Shown here: one piece after another, positions 59,621 through 64,000 of the stretch
Layout: the number at the start of each line of letters is the position of its first letter
Numbering within the stretch: position 1 is the stretch's first letter
NCBI RefSeq assembly: GCF_964656455.1
Contig: NC_135715.1
Span: forward strand, 38,512,603-38,576,602
DNA from: Halichoerus grypus
Lineage: Eukaryota > Chordata > Mammalia > Carnivora > Phocidae
DNA: 64,000 bases
Reading direction: 5' to 3'
Made by a program: the position numbers and the translations under genes
The notes under the pieces: generated by a model
Told to the model about the DNA's origin: nothing
Seen by the model: the letters and a program-made list of their open reading frames with translations, nothing else
The model's database searches: none

Positions 59621-61100
59621 GAACTGCAGAGCGGTTCCAACTGTGCCACTCTCATCAAAAAAGTCATAGGACTATAAAAACTCAGGAAGTTACATGAGCA
59701 GAAGCAAACTACTTGTGATGTCCTTGCAATTATTTATAGAGATTAGAACAAAAAACTTCAAATTTAAAGGACAATTAATCTAATAAAATAATAAATAGGA
59801 GTATTAACATATTTGAGAACAATGATAATATGTATTACAAAATAGCAAATAATCCAATTGTATGTCCTTTTATCTTAAGATGGCCTTCCTGGGTTTTGGT
59901 AGCAAATTTGATTCCTCACTTGTAACTTTTGAGCAAATATTTCAATGATTGTATTCTCAGCAAATATTAAGCAGGTGGTAATATGAGGAGATGACCAGAC
60001 ATAGTCACTAACAGATAAGTAGCTCACTGAAGATTCATCATATGAAGAATGAAGTACAATAAAAATAATGGAGAAGAAAGTGAAGTTACAAACTTTATTT
60101 TTGTCTGCCATGCTCACTACTGAATTTTTGTCTTTGTCCCTTGTTTTAATTTGGAGCCAGTGATTTTGTGAGTGTCACAATATTTGTGAAACAGAGAAAT
60201 ATTAAATGTTAACATTTCCATAATGCTTATATGAGTGCAATAATCAGTAAATTAATATTTGAAAGGTCTTAGAATAGTGCCTGGGACATGTGAACATCAT
60301 AAAGCATTTAACAAATAATATTGCTAAACAAAACAAAGTTTTCCTCTCAATTTAACTTTAACAACTATTTTTGTTTCAACAGTATTCTTGTCTAATCAGT
60401 TTTTTAAGAAAGATTCGTCTTGACTCCTATGGGAGAAAAGAATAAAATAATCTTAATGTATAAAATTTGGAAGTTACATTGTTTCTTGTTCCTGTGTGTG
60501 TATGTGTAACTTAAATATCAGTGACACTGGAGTTAAATGCTAGCCCTGTTTGTAATAAAATCTGATTTAACAGAAATATCTAAAACAAGCTTCACTTCCA
60601 TATAAATGTGGGCAGAATTAGTAGAAGGTTGTTGCCATGGGGATTACAGGAGACTATCAAATTGAAAAATTAAAAGAGCCTCTTTTTGAAACTTCCATAA
60701 ACTCAGGTGTAGGCTTTTTCTTCCATCATTACTTGTAATTAAAATTCTTCTTTTCTCACTTATATGGAAGTGAACTGAGAATATATATCCAAGGTGATCT
60801 ACAGTAATATAGGCTTTGCATGAAAGGTTACTTATTTTTATGACTGATTTCTTTTGGAAAAACTCCTGTTTTGGACTTTAACAGATAGGTAATAGAGTTG
60901 GCATTAGGGTTCACTTCCTAACTTCATTCAACATCAGATTGGTTTTGAGATATTCTGCTTTTCTGCATTTACTTATATCAAATATAATGAAATGTAAATA
61001 GAGGAAAAATTGATAAATGACTATGCGAAAGGAGTTGTGTGAATGGAAGGGATTAAGTCATAAGGGAAGTGTGACAGAGACTTTCTTTTTCTTCTCTTTT

Positions 61101-61125
61101 TGTGTGTGTATGTGTGTGTGTGCGC
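61101..61125. repeat. (TG)n microsatellite
   Basis: Imperfect TG repeat with one TATG and one TGCGC interruption. Confidence 0.85.
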
Positions 61126-61732
61126 ATGTTTTCAATATCCTAAAGCACACAGCACGATGTCTTATATACAGTTGACCAAGAACTAAAGCTTCAAGGAAGG
61201 GGAAGATCTTGTGATACTATCCACTCTGGTATGGGATTAACTTATCAGATATCTTTATTTCACCCGGCTGAAGAATTTATCCTAGATATAGTCTGAATCT
61301 GGCATGTCACTGGATGTATGCTTGATTATAACCAAATGTGAATTTAATCAGGCATATATGAACGTAGTAGTAATGCTTCCTGCTGTAATTGGGTTTCATG
61401 TGCATATTTTCAGTTTATCTCTCTAGTTTTCACAAAATTAAACTGGGGGCTAACAAGTTGAGAAAGGAGCAATAGGAGGAAGGAGCCCACAACAGAAAAG
61501 GGCAGAGAAGATGGTTCCTGCTAAAGAGTCTTCCCTTCTGGCTATTTGATGAAATATATCAGAATTTTGCATAAACTTCCTTACAAACACATGGAAGTCA
61601 TATATGCTTCGGTTAACAAATAATTCAATGACCAGGGTATTTAAATTGAGTGGTTGTAAAAGTCGCAGCTTAAAAAAAAATGTTGCCACTTTGTACATAA
61701 AAGTAAGGCAAGGACTGTCCCTTTATAGAATG

Positions 61733-61775
61733 TTTTATTTTATTTTATTTTATTTTATTTTATTTTATTTATTTT
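61733..61775. repeat. (TTTTA)n microsatellite
   Basis: About eight tandem TTTTA units, the last one shortened to TTTA. Visible directly. Confidence 0.95.
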
Positions 61776-62439
61776 GTGGTGGGCAACAAAACAAAGTTGA
61801 TTGAGTGATAGTTATGGAGCAATTGTACAAAGCTCCTGAAGAGGGAAGGGACCCAAGAGGGTTGCCTGAGCTGTATTCTTTTAAATGGCATCTCCTGGGG
61901 AATCTGCTTTCCTTGCAATGATTCCTACTTTTCTGAGTTTAGCTATTAATGCTTAGATATTCAGCTTTCCTTCCATTTCATGAGAAAGCCCAGGACCCTT
62001 CTGACACATTTCTCTCTCTACCCTCTAGTTTTGAATTCATTTTCATTAAATCAGACTGGGTGTGTTGTTGTCATTTGGAATCCAAGGACCCTAAACGTAT
62101 TTTATGAAAGCCCTTATAAATCTATGGATTTTATATTTATAAGATTAGGCAATATATATATGGCCAAAAGGTTCTATAGCTAACAGGTTCTGTAATTTAT
62201 GACTGGGGTGGTCAGGAAACCCTCACAGAAGAGATTGAAACTGAAGTAGTGTCTCAAAGTTTAGGTCGGTGGTAACATATTTGTTTGGTTTTTAGTCTTC
62301 TCATATCACTTTAATATTTATTCTCTCAGTTATACTTAACACATGGGTTTGGAGTGTCAGGTACTTTTTCCCCACATCTTATCATTGACAAAATTTAGGT
62401 CACTGATGGAATGCATGGTGGAAGAAGAATATATGTTAT

Positions 62440-62600
62440 ATTCTTAATACGTACTAAGAACTATGTTAATCTTCTTTAAGTCTTCCAGCAATCCTTTTAA
62501 TCATAGTTGGATTTGACCCAATTTTACAAGTAAGAAATCAAGGAAGTGACTTGCCTAGGGTCACATGGAAAGCAGATGGTTCAATTCCAGTAAGAACCCC
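62440..62600 (-). repeat. MIR fragment
   Basis: ACGTACTAAGAACTATGTTA, TCCAGCAATCCTTTTAATC, CCAATTTTACAAGTAAG, CTTGCCTAGGGTCACATGG and GATGGTTCAATTCCAG are collinear with MIR in reverse. Confidence 0.7.
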
Positions 62601-63049
62601 TTGTTTCTGATTTGATTCAGATTTTTTTTTTCTTTCATATAGTTTCTAGAAGGAGAATTAGCAGAGGGAAAAAGAGAGAGAGAGAGAGTGCTCTTGGGAG
62701 ATGCCTGAGGCAGGGCCAGTAGAGGAGAGATTATTAATAGAGTACAGAAGTATATTAACAGTCTAGGTGAGGGTGCTGCTGGTTTGGCCAAGCAGAGATT
62801 TGTGCAGAAAAGTGGTTAGAGTTGCACCTGAAGTAGCAGGTTGGTTGTTAAATTACAGTGAGCAGCAGAAACTCTCTAGGTGTTTCCACTGTTTCCAGAG
62901 TTTTCAAACTGAAGTGTGGGGATGTGTTCCTAACATGTAAAATTATTTATTGTTTCCTTCAAAAATCTTGGAAATAGTTTTGGTCAGTAGAAAGCAATTC
63001 AGGATTGTGAGCAGAAGACATGGACAGAGTAGTAAACTGTGCAGATGAA

Positions 63050-63220
63050 CTCTTCAATTCATTCAAACACTTATCAAGTATTTATTGAGAGACTGTTATA
63101 TGCTTGAATCTGAGATAACAAAATGAGCAAGACATCCTCCCTGTGTTCAAGGAATTTCTATTTTTCAAGGCACATGCATTTTCCCAGGAATTTACAGTCT
63201 AGACAGAAATATAGTAGTTA
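63050..63220 (-). repeat. L2 LINE 3'-end fragment
   Basis: CAATTCATTCAAACACTTAT, AAGTATTTATTGAGAGACTG, GAATCTGAGATAACAAAATG, CTCCCTGTGTTCAAGGAA and TTTACAGTCTAGACAG follow the reversed L2 tail (ATTCATTCAACAAATATTTATTGAGC...CCCTGCCCTCATGGAGCTTAC). Confidence 0.7.
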
Positions 63221-64000
63221 TATAATGTGCATATTAGGTGTACATGGGTACATATTTGTTTTACTTACGGAATTAGGAATTAGCTCAGAGTACAGATTAA
63301 AACCTCCAAGAGTGAATTATTTTCCAAAAAAGGAGTATTTTCAGAACTTTTATCAAGTATTAGTTGTTATTAAAACATCAAAAACATATTTCATCACTTT
63401 GAGAGATTCAGTCTTCAGAGATCGTGTATGAGTGGAATAGAGGCCAAGGCCTTGAGAACTTCTTGTGCAATCATTTTGCAGTATTTTTCAGTAGGATAGA
63501 AAATAGAAATTACCAGTGTGACATCCCCCCCATTTTCTACTTATCTATAAGAAGGCCAAATAAAAAATTAGCTTTCATTTGACATTTTTAAATATTACTC
63601 AGAAGAATCAAGAAGTTAAGGGATATATAACACTAAAAAAGCAATGTATATTTTAACTAAAAGAGAAAAATTAAGTTTTCTGCTGTTTCAAAATATATCA
63701 TTTAAAATTACAGAAATGTTTGAATTATAAATAGTAAAACTATTCATATTTTAAAAACTTTGATGACAGATCTACATTAGTAAATGCATTTGAGCACTTC
63801 TCCTATCTATATTTACTCATTTTACATGAACAGATTTTTACTTGATTCTGACCACCCAATATGCGGGATTGAGCATTTCAAAGTAGAAATCCAAAGTTCT
63901 GTCTTGGAAACTACAGTATTTAATTTGATAGTTCATCTTTCTCAAAAGGATACATTAATTACTCAGTTTCCTCTAGATATTGAATTCATTATAGATACAA
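63221..64000. other. End of window, intron 2
   Basis: AT-rich unique sequence. I see no exon, repeat or motif cluster here. Confidence 0.45.

Larger units (their letters stand above)
59542..62439. other. Intron 2 segment, low in features
   Basis: A MIR tail trace lies at 60265-60325 (TAGAATAGTGCCTGGGACAT). A TG microsatellite is at 61101-61125. TTTTA pentamers are at 61733-61775. The patch at 61440-61560 is GA-rich and unassigned. No gene. Confidence 0.4.
29540..64000 (+). other. PCDH9: PCDH9 intron 2 (5' part), runs off the window
   Basis: It starts at the GTAAAC donor. I looked for an acceptor followed by a frame continuing the delta-1 tail (including RRVTF) and found none, in keeping with the very long introns known for this gene in other mammals. 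Contents are AT-rich unique DNA, six CAN SINEs, old MIR/L2/MER/L1M fragments, microsatellites and candidate regulatory patches, each listed separately. No other gene was found on either strand. Confidence 0.8.

Noticed and set aside
29603..64000. Search for the next PCDH9 coding exon (continuation of the tail, RRVTF motif)
   Set aside because: None of the plus-strand frames following a pyrimidine-AG acceptor continues the delta-1 tail. The next exon is taken to be outside the window.
1..64000. CRISPR arrays, operons, bacterial mobile elements or phage-type systems
   Set aside because: The window is vertebrate nuclear DNA with SINEs, introns and a CpG island. No regularly spaced direct repeats or closely packed same-strand genes occur.

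Overview
This is nuclear DNA from a mammal, almost certainly a carnivoran of the dog-like branch (Caniformia). Eleven tRNA-derived CAN SINEs are present. Most have the G/A-rich body and the CAAATAAATAAATAAAATCTTT tail region typical of non-canid caniforms such as bears, seals and mustelids. That finer placement is inference from remembered consensus sequences. Older mammalian repeats (MIR, L2, MER5, MER20, a hAT-Charlie element, a MaLR LTR, L1M) are scattered between them.

The window holds one protein-coding locus, on the + strand: the 5' part of PCDH9, a delta-1 protocadherin (neuronal cell-adhesion molecule). Region by region: 1-23.5 kb is AT-rich upstream flank with ancient repeats and SINEs. 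About 23.55-24.6 kb is a GC-rich, CpG-dense promoter with a CCAAT box and GC boxes. About 24.6-25.15 kb is a 5'-untranslated exon 1 with several short upstream ORFs and a consensus splice donor. Then come a short intron (about 1.3 kb) and one very large exon 2, which encodes residues 1-1012: signal peptide, seven cadherin repeats, one transmembrane helix, and a cytoplasmic tail with a polybasic stretch and two conserved delta-1 blocks. A splice donor at 29540 ends this exon in phase 0. From there to 64 kb the sequence is the beginning of a very long intron. I found no downstream coding exon in it.

If the donor is not used, the frame stays open for 20 more codons to a TAA at 29600-29602, with AATAAA signals downstream at 30430 and, far away, at 53801. 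The window can therefore encode a complete short membrane isoform that lacks the distal tail.

The most interesting non-coding observations are: the upstream-ORF cluster in the leader; two near-identical CTCF-like motifs about 14.5 kb apart, one on each side of the promoter and big exon; a block of about 25.5 kb around the promoter and exon 2 with no CAN SINE insertion; a 3'-UTR-like segment with a textbook poly(A) signal 24 kb into the intron; and several homeodomain/POU-rich patches that look like enhancers. I saw no CRISPR array, no RNA gene, no second protein-coding gene, and nothing I can defend as a wholly new biological system. Other open frames of 60-190 codons look like chance or antisense frames.
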